NCBI GenBank assembly: GCA_023387755.1
Contig: JAEWHO010000095.1
Span: 8,065-72,064 of the forward strand
Source of the DNA: Actinomycetes bacterium
GTDB taxonomy: Bacteria > Actinomycetota > Actinomycetes > Actinomycetales > Actinomycetaceae
Direction of reading: 5' to 3'
Length of the DNA stretch: 64,000 nt
Each line of letters opens with the position of its first letter. Position 1 is the first letter of the stretch. Under the pieces are notes generated by a model that made no database searches, had not been told where the DNA came from, and was given only the letters and a program-made list of their open reading frames with translations. Made by a program: the position numbers and the translations under genes. Shown here piece after piece: positions 1 to 7,059 of the stretch.

Positions 1-81
1 GACGATGATTCCCCACACCAGCCATACGCCACCACCGATGATGGCGAACTTGGAAAACAGTTCCAGTGCGTTCTCTAGCAT
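1..81 (-). CDS. Partial small membrane protein (N-terminus only)
   Basis: An ATG at 81 opens a frame that runs off the left edge of the window. It follows an AAAGGAG ribosome site and starts 3 bases after the stop of the LPXTG gene, so the two are probably co-transcribed. The 27 visible residues begin MLENALELFSKF and continue into a Gly/Val/Trp-rich hydrophobic stretch, the start of a membrane segment. The pattern recalls the small Maff2-type membrane proteins of Gram-positive conjugative elements, but too little is visible to assign a family. It was too short to appear as a full open frame. Confidence 0.45.
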   Translation of the reverse strand, partial: MLENALELFSKFAIIGGGVWLVWGIIV

Positions 82-84
82 TCC

Positions 85-648
85 TTATGCTCCTTTCATC
101 ATGGATCGACGACGAAGGATGAGTGCGCCAGCCCCCATCAGAGCGCCAGCAACTCCCATACCCAGCCCGTTGACGCCAGTTTTCGGCAGTTCCTCTACCG
201 CTGGCTTCTTCACAGCCTTAGATGGTGCTGGCACCGGCCGTTTCGAGGGAACCGGTCGCTTAGACGGCACCGGGGACCTGGTAGGAACCGGCGCGGGCGC
301 CGCAGTCTCTGTCGGCTGCGGTGCAGGCGGCCGTGGAGGAACCGGCGACGGTTTCGGTGCAGGCGGAGGCGTCGTCTCCGTCGGTTGTGGCTTCGGTGTT
401 GGCACCGGAGGCAAGCCAGGAACCGGCGGCGTTGTCCCCGTCGGGGATGGTGTCGGTATCGGAGGCAGCCCCGGCACCGGCGTCGGCACCGGCCCCACCG
501 GGTCCTCCGACTCAGCCGGAACCGGCTGGATCTCACTCATCCCACGCCCCGAATCATCAGGCCGCAGATCCCCCAAAGACGTGGCTGCCGCGCCAGCTGC
601 AGGGAACAGCAGCGCTACACTCACGCAGGAAATCGCGAGTTTTTTCAT
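85..648 (-). CDS. Small proline-rich LPXTG cell-wall-anchored protein
   Basis: A 187-residue secreted protein. I place the start at the ATG at 648 (MKKLAISC), which has GGAG six bases upstream; an in-frame upstream ATG at 663 has no such site. Residues 1-25 are a signal peptide. The middle is low-complexity Pro/Thr/Ser/Pro-Val repeats, including a doubled SKRPVP unit. The C-terminus carries LPKTG, a Gly/Ala-rich hydrophobic helix and an RRR tail, a sortase substrate signature. It follows the replication-initiator-like gene by 11 bases and precedes the partial membrane protein by 3, so it sits in a mobile-element operon and may act as a surface spacer or contact factor during transfer (inference). 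No catalytic domain is visible. Confidence 0.8.
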   Translation of the reverse strand: MKKLAISCVSVALLFPAAGAAATSLGDLRPDDSGRGMSEIQPVPAESEDPVGPVPTPVPGLPPIPTPSPTGTTPPVPGLPPVPTPKPQPTETTPPPAPKPSPVPPRPPAPQPTETAAPAPVPTRSPVPSKRPVPSKRPVPAPSKAVKKPAVEELPKTGVNGLGMGVAGALMGAGALILRRRSMMKGA

Positions 649-659
649 CAGATCTCCAA

Positions 660-1817
660 TCACTCTCGAATGTGCCCACTGGTTGGGCGGTCTTGCCTAC
701 CCCCGGCCACGGGAGACTCGTCGACAGTCTGGCCGGGGGTAGGAAGTCTTGGATTACGCATCCGCTCGCTCGCAGCAGCGCATGCTTGCCGCGCAAGGAC
801 GCGCAGCTCATCATTCATTTGGACCTCACCCTGGCCGCTCAACGCGTTCGCGAGCAGCCATTGACGCTTCGGCGTCTCCCGGGAGGTCCCGTCTACGATC
901 TGGCGCAGTTTCCTGTCGATCTCGCGCAGCGCTTCTCGCCGTGAGGGGGACGCTGCAGGAGGCGGCGATGCCGCCAGCTCTTTCACGCGATGAATGATCA
1001 GACCGGCAGGGTTTTGAACTTGCTCCAGAGGCGGCAGCGGATTCGCGCGCAGCATTGCACGCACCTGCCCAGGACCCCATCCAGCCTCACGCGCTACCGC
1101 CAGCTCGCGAGCCACGCGCGCTCGGGCTGGCGGCCCGAGCAAGCGTAGCCAGTCCTCCGGCAAAAATTCGTCCAACCACTCCACACCTGGTTGGTTGGTT
1201 ATATCCGAACGTAGTGAGGATTTGGAATTATCTTTAGATAATTGTGCCGCGGCTGACCGTGGCACGGTCCACCGTGCCACGGTAGACCGCGGCACGGTGA
1301 GACAAGCCGCCTCACTTTTCTTTTCGCTTTCATGTCCCCTGCAGTCTGAGTTGTCCACAGGTAATGGAGATACCTCCACCGACTCTGCTTGTGGATAACT
1401 GTCCGTCTCGGAGTTATCCACAAGCGCGGCAAACTCATCCGGGTGAGACGAACAGCCCACCACTTCACCCTCGAAAGCCCCGCGCGCGATACGGTCATGA
1501 ATCTCCGCTAACGCTTCCTCGACCGTGATTGGTTCGTAACTCACCAGCGTCAGATCCTTCAGCTGGCCAGTATGGCGGGTACGGAACCGGAACCGCAGAT
1601 GTCGGTCCTCTAGCTCCGCCAGGCCACGCCGCACCGCAGCCTCTCCAAGTCCGCGCCCCTTGAGCTGCCGGTAACCGGCCTTCGCGCCTGCAGGCAAGCC
1701 CAGGCACACGATCAGAAGCGCCAGTGCCGCATACGACAGCTCGCGGTCATGCACCAGCTTGTTCGGTACCGCAACCGCGCCGCGACGCACGACGAAAAAG
1801 TCGGTATTGTGTGCCAT
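660..1817 (-). CDS. Winged-helix replication-initiator-like protein of a mobile element
   Basis: A 385-residue protein. The start is the ATG at 1817 (MAHNTDFF), preceded by GCAGGAA; the frame is open further upstream but without a ribosome site. The first ~110 residues resemble the helix-turn-helix/DnaD-like N-terminal domain of actinobacterial plasmid and integrative-element replication or helix-turn-helix proteins (pattern: 'hydrophobic start, LSYAALALLIVCL, GxAAVRRGLAEL'). Residues ~130-215 are a low-complexity linker; a second alpha-helical block (~220-290) and a basic tail follow. The linker DNA holds three DnaA boxes and two palindromes, described separately. Function as an initiator is inferred; it could also be a transcriptional regulator. 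It heads a tight operon with the LPXTG protein downstream. Confidence 0.7.
   Translation of the reverse strand: MAHNTDFFVVRRGAVAVPNKLVHDRELSYAALALLIVCLGLPAGAKAGYRQLKGRGLGEAAVRRGLAELEDRHLRFRFRTRHTGQLKDLTLVSYEPITVEEALAEIHDRIARGAFEGEVVGCSSHPDEFAALVDNSETDSYPQAESVEVSPLPVDNSDCRGHESEKKSEAACLTVPRSTVARWTVPRSAAAQLSKDNSKSSLRSDITNQPGVEWLDEFLPEDWLRLLGPPARARVARELAVAREAGWGPGQVRAMLRANPLPPLEQVQNPAGLIIHRVKELAASPPPAASPSRREALREIDRKLRQIVDGTSRETPKRQWLLANALSGQGEVQMNDELRVLARQACAAASERMRNPRLPTPGQTVDESPVAGGRQDRPTSGHIRE
1226..1243. repeat. AT-rich perfect inverted repeat, 8-bp arms
   Basis: The arms AATTATCT and AGATAATT are exact reverse complements around a TT centre. The element directly abuts the large GC-rich palindrome that begins at 1244. 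Confidence 0.85.
1244..1295. repeat. 52-bp near-perfect palindrome
   Basis: Two 25-base arms (1244-1268 and 1271-1295) flank a CC centre; 22 of 25 positions pair, the only mismatched block being three bases near the outer third. Inside each arm is the unit ACCGTGGCACGGT or its complement, itself almost palindromic. It could extrude as a cruciform or form a stem in single-stranded DNA. Confidence 0.9.
1351..1422. promoter_or_regulatory. Cluster of three DnaA boxes
   Basis: TTGTCCACA lies at 1351-1359, TGTGGATAA (the inverse box) at 1390-1398, and TTATCCACA at 1414-1422. All match the bacterial DnaA box, the first in the actinobacterial-type variant. The outer two encode VDNS in the overlapping gene and the middle one, in the other orientation, encodes SYPQ, so the DNA motif rather than a protein motif is repeated. 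Confidence 0.6.
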
Positions 1818-1945
1818 GTCAGATTCCTGCTTCCAACACCGGCAGGCACTGGCAGGCTCTGCATACACGAGCCGGCCTGGGGGTCGATTCCACGGCCCTC
1901 AGGCCACCTCCCCGCGTTTGAGAATCCACCAGCGCCACCATTGGT

Positions 1946-2683
1946 CTAGCTTCCTGTAGAAACGTTCGGTCGCGTGATCGCGCCAATTGCGTTTGACAGT
2001 TCAATCTGGTCGTTCGACAACGACGTAAGAATGTCTATCGCCTCGGTCTGCGTGATCTCATCAAGCCGGGCACGCGTATCCGCCACCAGCTTCTCCAGCC
2101 GGGGCTTAATTCGCTTGACCGTCGCAACCTCGACCTCATGACCAGTCGGGTTACTATCCAGCAGCATCTTCGCGTTAGCCAGCGCGACGTCCGCGCGCTT
2201 CAACTCAGGCTCCAACTGTTCAGTGCGGAAACGTTTTGCCGAGCGAGCAATGTTCAGCTCGAGATTGTCCACGTCCTTTTGATACTCAGCGAGAACCTCT
2301 GCGAAGTCCGCATCAGCGGCCTTGACCTGGCTTGCCAACTCGCGCGCCTTATCTGCAGACACACCCTTGACGTCAACGCGCTCTAGGCGAGAGAGTTTCT
2401 CGTTCTTCTCAGCAACCCAGCCAAGAGCAGCACACTGCCCCTCCTGATTCGGCATATTCGTACCGCAGTCCTCATTCAGAGTCGCAGCCTTCTTCACCAG
2501 CTCATCCCACTGCCCCAGATGCTCCTCATACGAAGAAAACGCCGTCTCATAGTCCGCCCGCGCAGCCTTTGCCTCCCCCGCCCGAGAACGCAGAAAACCA
2601 AACACCACCACAGCCACAACCACCACAACAACACCAGCAACAATGCCGATCCGCTGCTTGGCAGATAAATCCCGAATAGCCAT
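1946..2683 (-). CDS. Membrane-anchored coiled-coil protein, unknown function
   Basis: A 245-residue protein starting at the ATG at 2683 (a GTG at 2686 is in frame), with AGGAG five bases upstream. Residues ~10-32 form one Val-rich transmembrane helix preceded by a basic segment; the remainder is largely charged alpha-helix with coiled-coil character, and contains two cysteines around residues 72-85 that could pair. It begins 8 bases after the stop of the excisionase-type gene and is probably co-transcribed with it. I do not recognise a family. The rest of the gap to the next gene (1818-1945) shows no clear signal. Confidence 0.7.
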   Translation of the reverse strand: MAIRDLSAKQRIGIVAGVVVVVVAVVVFGFLRSRAGEAKAARADYETAFSSYEEHLGQWDELVKKAATLNEDCGTNMPNQEGQCAALGWVAEKNEKLSRLERVDVKGVSADKARELASQVKAADADFAEVLAEYQKDVDNLELNIARSAKRFRTEQLEPELKRADVALANAKMLLDSNPTGHEVEVATVKRIKPRLEKLVADTRARLDEITQTEAIDILTSLSNDQIELSNAIGAITRPNVSTGS

Positions 2684-2691
2684 CACAACTC

Positions 2692-2943
2692 CTAAAGCAA
2701 CTTGCCCTGTCCAGGGGGAACATCACCATCAACAGACCCCGCAGAATCCGCATCCACACCGACCTCGTCGTCCTCCACCACATCCACCTCGACCGGCGTC
2801 AAAATCCGATCCACCACAGCCTGGCGAATCCGCCACTGCCCAGAAGGCAACCGAATCGCCTCGATCTTTCCTGCGTGGCACCACCGAAGAACCGTTGCAG
2901 GTGTCACGGTGAGCTGCTTTGCGACCTCGGAGGGAGTCAACAT
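2692..2943 (-). CDS. Excisionase/MerR-type helix-turn-helix protein
   Basis: An 83-residue protein. Residues 1-50 (MLTPSEVAKQLTV, then the pattern VLRWCHAGKI-AIRLPSGQWRI) match the winged helix-turn-helix of the excisionase/BldC-like DNA-binding family; the C-terminal third is acidic and disordered. It is the first gene of a minus-strand unit with the coiled-coil membrane protein and lies divergent from the XRE repressor across a 120-bp control region with paired operators. Such proteins often direct excision or activate transfer genes of integrative elements; which applies here cannot be seen. Confidence 0.75.
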   Translation of the reverse strand: MLTPSEVAKQLTVTPATVLRWCHAGKIEAIRLPSGQWRIRQAVVDRILTPVEVDVVEDDEVGVDADSAGSVDGDVPPGQGKLL

Positions 2944-2975
2944 ACTTACTTAACCAGCTTTCTAATTGCGCTTAC

Positions 2976-2992
2976 TGCAATCATGTAGCAAA
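2976..2992. promoter_or_regulatory. Operator-like half of a long inverted repeat (left copy)
   Basis: The 17 bases read TTTGCTACATGATTGCA on the minus strand and match the copy at 3058-3073 except for one extra T. It lies about 30 bases upstream of the excisionase-type start, where a promoter would be expected. Confidence 0.6.
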
Positions 2993-3014
2993 CAATATGC
3001 CCCTATCAGAGTTA

Positions 3015-3035
3015 ATGCAAGGCAAATGCTTGCAT
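3015..3035. repeat. Inverted repeat ATGCAAG/CTTGCAT in the divergent control region
   Basis: Exact 7-bp arms (3015-3021, 3029-3035) with a 7-base centre, midway between the two long operator copies and overlapping the presumed -35 of the repressor promoter. Possibly a third binding site. Confidence 0.6.
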
Positions 3036-3066
3036 ATACTTCAATCAGTTACTACTATTTGCTACA
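3030..3066 (+). promoter_or_regulatory. Putative promoter of the XRE repressor, leaderless
   Basis: A weak -35-like TTGCAT (3030-3035) is followed after 17 bases by TACTAT (3053-3058) as -10. Transcription would start about 3065, at the ATG itself; there is no ribosome site, which suits a leaderless mRNA. Confidence 0.4.
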
Positions 3067-3073
3067 TGATGCA
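3058..3073. promoter_or_regulatory. Operator-like half of a long inverted repeat (right copy)
   Basis: TTTGCTACATGATGCA, the inverse partner of 2976-2992. It covers the end of the -10 region, the expected start of transcription and the start codons of the XRE gene, so binding here would block that gene: a likely autoregulatory site. Confidence 0.6.
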
Positions 3074-3398
3074 CGTTTACGAAGATCTCGAACTGACCGC
3101 GAACGACATTGTCGCTGAGCAGGTGTCAATTTGGCTTCGGCGCCGCCGTTTAGAGCAAGCGCAACTGGCTGATCTGATGGGGGTATCGTCTGCAACATTG
3201 TCAAGGAAAATCAACGGACACATCGGCTGGTCGGTCACCGATCTTGTGAATGTAGCCAGCTGTCTCGACGTCCCGATCACAGCTCTGCTGCCGAACGACG
3301 CCGTAGAAATGACGAAGGCCTCACGATCACGTGATCGTGAGGCCTCAGCCGGGATAGTAGCGGGGACAGGATTTGAACCTGCGACCTCCGGGTTATGA
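3066..3398 (+). CDS. XRE-family repressor of the element, running into the tRNA gene
   Basis: Two adjacent ATGs (3066, 3069) begin a 110-residue protein. Residues ~15-75 form a Cro/C1-type helix-turn-helix (RRRLEQAQLADLMGVSSATL then a recognition helix and INGHIGWSVTDLVNVAS). The likely role is repression of the divergent excisionase-type operon and of itself, given the paired operators. After residue ~85 the frame passes through a perfect 30-bp palindrome and ends inside the tRNA gene on the opposite strand; its last ~15 residues are translated tRNA, so the natural C-terminus may be an integration junction. Integrase genes are not visible in the window. Confidence 0.75.
   Translation: MMHVYEDLELTANDIVAEQVSIWLRRRRLEQAQLADLMGVSSATLSRKINGHIGWSVTDLVNVASCLDVPITALLPNDAVEMTKASRSRDREASAGIVAGTGFEPATSGL
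3316..3345 (-). terminator. Perfect 30-bp palindrome downstream of tRNA-fMet
   Basis: Positions 3316-3330 and 3331-3345 are exact complements (centre CACGTG). On the minus strand it comes 12 bases after the tRNA 3' end and is followed by TCGTCATTTC, so it can serve as the tRNA terminator, although it also lies in the XRE frame. A perfect palindrome could also be a protein-binding site. Confidence 0.5.
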
Positions 3399-3431
3399 GC
3401 CCGGCGAGCTACCGAACTGCTCCACCCCGCG
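3358..3431 (-). tRNA. Initiator tRNA-Met (anticodon CAT)
   Basis: A complete cloverleaf of 74 bases without encoded CCA. The anticodon stem CCGGG/CCCGG holds loop CTCATAA (anticodon CAT), and the stem has the three G:C pairs of initiator tRNAs. The acceptor stem has the unpaired C1-T72 typical of actinobacterial initiator tRNA, and the T-loop is TTCAAAT. Confidence 0.95.
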
Positions 3432-3504
3432 GCGTGTTCTCCACTCTAACGGGCTTAACCGTAGCTAGCAAATTAAGCGCTGGTGCGTCCGCTCACATAG
3501 GAGT

Positions 3505-3536
3505 CCGGCTGGGGGCAGCTCGCTGACCCCAGCCGG
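3505..3536 (-). terminator. Hairpin after the UPF0182 gene
   Basis: Arms CCGGCTGGGG and CCCCAGCCGG (3505-3514, 3527-3536) form a 10-bp stem six bases beyond the stop of the UPF0182 gene. There is no clear T-run. Confidence 0.55.
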
Positions 3537-3541
3537 GGAGG

Positions 3542-6500
3542 TTACGGCGTCGCCGCTGGCGACGGCGTAGCTTCGGGCGCCGCGCCAGGGGTCGTGCCCG
3601 CGGCATCCTCAGTTTCCGCCGCGACCGCATCCTCCAGCGCCTTTTGCAGCCGGGCCTGGGCCTCACCGTAGGCCTTCCAATCGCCCGCCTTCATGGCCTC
3701 GTCGGCGGCCTTCATGGCATCGGAGGCTTCCTTGAGCGCAGCCTTCAAGGCGTCCCGGGCTGCGGGCGGGGGTGCGTCGTCGCCGGGAGTATCACCGCGA
3801 TCGGAACCATCGACGCCAGCGTCACCCGCCTTCGCACCCGAATCGCCACCGAAGACCTCATCGAGGGCCTCATCAAGTGTGGCCGCATAGCCGATCTCGT
3901 CACCGAAGGCGACCGCGACGCGGTGCAGCAGTGGGAACTGGGTGCCCTTAGAGGACTGCACATAGACCGGCTGCACGTACAGCAACCCATCGCCCACCGG
4001 GAGGGTGAGCAAGTTGCCGCGGATCACCTGGGAGGCGTTTTGGGCCAGCAGGTTCAGCTCGTTAGAGATGCGCGGCGTGGAGTTGAACATATTCTGCACC
4101 TGGCCGGGGCCGGGCACCGTCAGGTCACGCGGCAGCTCCAAAATCCGCAGTTTCCCGTAGCCCTCGCGGACCTTGCCGTCCTCATTACCAGGCTCAGCAT
4201 CCACCGCCAAGAACCCGGTGAGCACTTCCCGGTCCGTATTACCACCCGGGATGAACGAGGACGTCAGCGAGAAGGTAGCCTCATCTTGGCCCGGCATCTT
4301 CATCGTCAGGTAGTACGGCGGCTGCGGAACCGCGCCCTTTTCGCTGGTCGGGTCATTGGGGCTCTTCCAGAAGTCACCACGCGAGTAGAAGGACTTCGCA
4401 TCGGTCACGTGGTAGCGCGTAAGCAGCTCCCGCTGCACCTTGAACAGATCCTCCGGGTAACGCAGGTGACTCATAAGATCACCGGTAATCTCCGACTTCG
4501 GCGTCACCGTGTCGGGGAAGATCGCCATCCAGGCTTTCAGCACCGGATCCTGCTCATCCCACTGGTAGAGCGTCACCGAGCCGTCATAGGCGTTCACTAC
4601 CGCCTTGACCGAATTGCGGATGTAGTTCAGCTGAGAGGACGGTGCGATAATCTCCTGCCCGGTGCTGAGCGAATCAGCGGTCGCCTGCTCCAGCTGAGCA
4701 CGCGCCGAATACGGGTAGTTATTCGACGTCGTATAACCATCTACGATCCACACCAGCTCCTTGGGCGTGGACTCATCACCGTCACGATCAACGACCGCCG
4801 GGTAGGCGCGGCCATCCAGGGTCAGATAGGGCGCTACCTTAGCGACCCGATCACGAGGGTGGCGGTCATAGAGAATCTGGGAGTGCTCCGTGACGCGGTC
4901 GGAGAACAAAATATCCCACGAGCCGAACTTGATAGCGTAGAGAACCTGGTTGAACAGGTTACCCAAGCTCGGCCCGCCGTTACCCTGATAGTTCGTGTTC
5001 ACCTGACCGTTGGGGGAAGCGTCGTCGGGGTAATCGAGTTCCCAATTGGTCCCCTCTGGCGCGCCCACAATGGAGTACGACGGCGATTTTTCCCCAAAAT
5101 ACACCCGCGGCTCATATTCGCCGAGCACACCGGTCGAAGGGATCCCCTGCTGCATGAACAGCGGGCGCCCATCCGTAGCAGTGGTGTTACCACGCGCTGC
5201 CACAACCCCGAATCCATGCGTGTAAACGGTGTGGTCATTCACCCAGGTGCGGGCGGCTTCTTCCAAGCCGTCCTGGTGCAACTCACGCACCGCGATTACG
5301 GTATCCCGGCTCTCCCCGTCGATGGTGTACCGGTCCACCGTCAGCTGCTGCGGGAAGTTGTAGTACTGCCGGTTTTGCTGCAGCTGCCGGAAGGTTGGGG
5401 AGACGACATTCGGATCCAGCAGGCGGATAGAGGCGGTGGATTCAGAATCCTCGCGCAGCTGGCCCGCCTCGGTTTCCGTCTTGGCCGTGTAGGTTTGGGT
5501 TTCTACATCCTCCAGCCCGTACGCCTGCAGCGTGGACTCAATATTGTATTGGATGAACCGTTCCTCGGTTTCCGCCGCGTTCGGATCCACCTTGAACTTT
5601 TGGATCAGCATCGGGTAGGCCATGCCGAGCACCAGCGCCGAGACCACCATGAGGCCCACCCCGACCGCGGGTAGCTTCCATGAGCCGCGCACCGCCGTCA
5701 AAATAAACAGCACGACGACGACGAGCGCGATGCCCGCCAAAATCGCCTTGGCGGGGAGATTAGCGTGGATGTCGGTGTAACCGGCGCCAGCGAACTTGCC
5801 CTGCTGTCCCACCAGCAGGGAGTAGCGATCCAGCCAATAGTTCACGGCAATAAACAGCACTACTAAGGCCCCGGCCAGGGAAGCGTGAATCCGGGAGGGT
5901 TTGTCGAAGTGGAGCTTCGGTGAGGTGCGCACACCTCCGTAGAGATAGGACACGGCCAGGCCGGCAATCGTCGAGCCAATCGCCACCATGAGTAGGAAGG
6001 AGACGAGGGTGCGCACAAACGGCAGGGTGAAGACGAAGAAGGAAATATCTTTGTGGAAGATCGGGTCTACCTGGCCGAAGTTCGAACCATTCCACCACAG
6101 CAGGATGGTCTGCCACTGGGAGGCCAGCGAGGTGCCGAAGAAAACCCCGGCCATGAGCGGGATAGCGATGAAGAGTACCTTGCGCATCGGGTCAATACTC
6201 TGCCGGTAGCGTTCCATCCCCGACTGCCGGTCCACGCCGGGGCGGGAGCGGTACGCCCAGGTCAGTGAGAATAAGAGGGCCGCAGCCGAGACGACGAAGC
6301 CGATCAAGAACATGACCGCGCGGGCGAACCAGCTGGTCCAAAAGACCGAGGAGAACTTGATCTGGTTGAACCAGAGCACCTCGGTGTAGAACTGGGCTGC
6401 CGCCCACAGGAACATGCCGATAAAGCCCAAAATAATGAGCGTGATCAGCAGCGGGCTGCGACGCTTCGGGGCACCGAGTGGGCGCTCACCCTTGCCACCT

Positions 6501-6964
6501 CCGCCAGAGCCTCCCCGGCCCCGCCCGGCCCCGCCTTGGCCCGGCCCGCCCGGTTTGCGCTGCTGGGCATTGCCCAGACCGAAAGCTCCGAACAGGGCTC
6601 CCAGGCCCATCGGGTCATTCCCGCCGGGACGCTGGCCACCGGGTTGCTGGCCACCGGGGAAACGCTGCCCACGCGGCTGACCGCCTGGGCGCTGCCCGCC
6701 CGCAGGGCGGGCGTCGTCGTCGGAATTAAGCGGAATGCCAAAGAAACTATTGAGGAAATTTGCACCCCCGTCGAAAGGGTTTCCGCTGCCAAAGGATTGC
6801 GGATTCTCGCCCGTGGGTTCCTCGGATCGAGCGTTATTGCCCGCGCGCTCGGAGTTACCGCCACGATCAGAATCGCTGCCGGCCCCACGGTCGCCGTTAA
6901 ATTCAGGCTCTTCGCCGGCGCGCTCGGAATCGTCATCGGGACGCTGTGAAGAATACGAGGTCAC
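3542..6964 (-). CDS. UPF0182 family large membrane protein
   Basis: A 1140-residue protein of the UPF0182 family (COG1615), whose function is unknown. I choose the GTG at 6964, five bases after GGAG, over an upstream GTG at 7006. Residues 1-170 are a disordered Gly/Gln/Pro-rich extension with repeated GGQ units that homologues mostly lack or have shorter. A membrane block of about seven helices follows (roughly residues 170-470), then a large extracytoplasmic domain rich in Tyr/Asp/Asn to about 1010, and an acidic, Ala-rich tail with a helical KAADEAMKAGDWKAYGEAQ-type segment. It is single in its transcription unit, divergent from the PPA1309 gene. The neighbourhood matches Rv3193c in Mycobacterium. 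Confidence 0.88.
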   Translation of the reverse strand: MTSYSSQRPDDDSERAGEEPEFNGDRGAGSDSDRGGNSERAGNNARSEEPTGENPQSFGSGNPFDGGANFLNSFFGIPLNSDDDARPAGGQRPGGQPRGQRFPGGQQPGGQRPGGNDPMGLGALFGAFGLGNAQQRKPGGPGQGGAGRGRGGSGGGGKGERPLGAPKRRSPLLITLIILGFIGMFLWAAAQFYTEVLWFNQIKFSSVFWTSWFARAVMFLIGFVVSAAALLFSLTWAYRSRPGVDRQSGMERYRQSIDPMRKVLFIAIPLMAGVFFGTSLASQWQTILLWWNGSNFGQVDPIFHKDISFFVFTLPFVRTLVSFLLMVAIGSTIAGLAVSYLYGGVRTSPKLHFDKPSRIHASLAGALVVLFIAVNYWLDRYSLLVGQQGKFAGAGYTDIHANLPAKAILAGIALVVVVLFILTAVRGSWKLPAVGVGLMVVSALVLGMAYPMLIQKFKVDPNAAETEERFIQYNIESTLQAYGLEDVETQTYTAKTETEAGQLREDSESTASIRLLDPNVVSPTFRQLQQNRQYYNFPQQLTVDRYTIDGESRDTVIAVRELHQDGLEEAARTWVNDHTVYTHGFGVVAARGNTTATDGRPLFMQQGIPSTGVLGEYEPRVYFGEKSPSYSIVGAPEGTNWELDYPDDASPNGQVNTNYQGNGGPSLGNLFNQVLYAIKFGSWDILFSDRVTEHSQILYDRHPRDRVAKVAPYLTLDGRAYPAVVDRDGDESTPKELVWIVDGYTTSNNYPYSARAQLEQATADSLSTGQEIIAPSSQLNYIRNSVKAVVNAYDGSVTLYQWDEQDPVLKAWMAIFPDTVTPKSEITGDLMSHLRYPEDLFKVQRELLTRYHVTDAKSFYSRGDFWKSPNDPTSEKGAVPQPPYYLTMKMPGQDEATFSLTSSFIPGGNTDREVLTGFLAVDAEPGNEDGKVREGYGKLRILELPRDLTVPGPGQVQNMFNSTPRISNELNLLAQNASQVIRGNLLTLPVGDGLLYVQPVYVQSSKGTQFPLLHRVAVAFGDEIGYAATLDEALDEVFGGDSGAKAGDAGVDGSDRGDTPGDDAPPPAARDALKAALKEASDAMKAADEAMKAGDWKAYGEAQARLQKALEDAVAAETEDAAGTTPGAAPEATPSPAATP

Positions 6965-7059
6965 AATCTCTCCATCGTTGATGCCTGCCTCCACCCTAGC
7001 GGGCACTGGCCGTAGAAGACATTTTACGGATAAGCCGTAGAAAATGACACAATCGGACT

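Larger units (their letters stand above)
1172..1422. other. Candidate replication origin inside the initiator-like gene
   Basis: A 250-bp stretch within the gene linker holds an inverted repeat (arms 1172-1178 and 1188-1194), a GGTT tandem run (1189-1200), an 18-bp AT-rich palindrome (1226-1243), a 52-bp GC-rich near-palindrome (1244-1295) and three perfect DnaA boxes (1351-1359, 1390-1398, 1414-1422). Dense palindromes plus DnaA boxes inside or next to a rep gene are typical of plasmid-type origins. Origin activity is inferred. Confidence 0.5.

Noticed and set aside
3350..3398. C-terminal residues GTGFEPATSGL of the XRE frame as a real domain
   Set aside because: It is the translation of the tRNA-fMet gene; this peptide is a common artefact.
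1..3400. Prophage
   Set aside because: No capsid, terminase, tail or lysis gene is visible; the genes resemble a conjugative or plasmid-like element instead.
3644..5674. A long open frame on the plus strand (676 codons)
   Set aside because: It lies fully antisense to the UPF0182 gene, has a His/Arg/Leu-rich composition of a frame shadow, and no family resemblance.
6965..7006. A longer N-terminus for the UPF0182 protein from a GTG at 7006
   Set aside because: The GTG at 6964 has a good ribosome site at the right distance and the upstream start has none.
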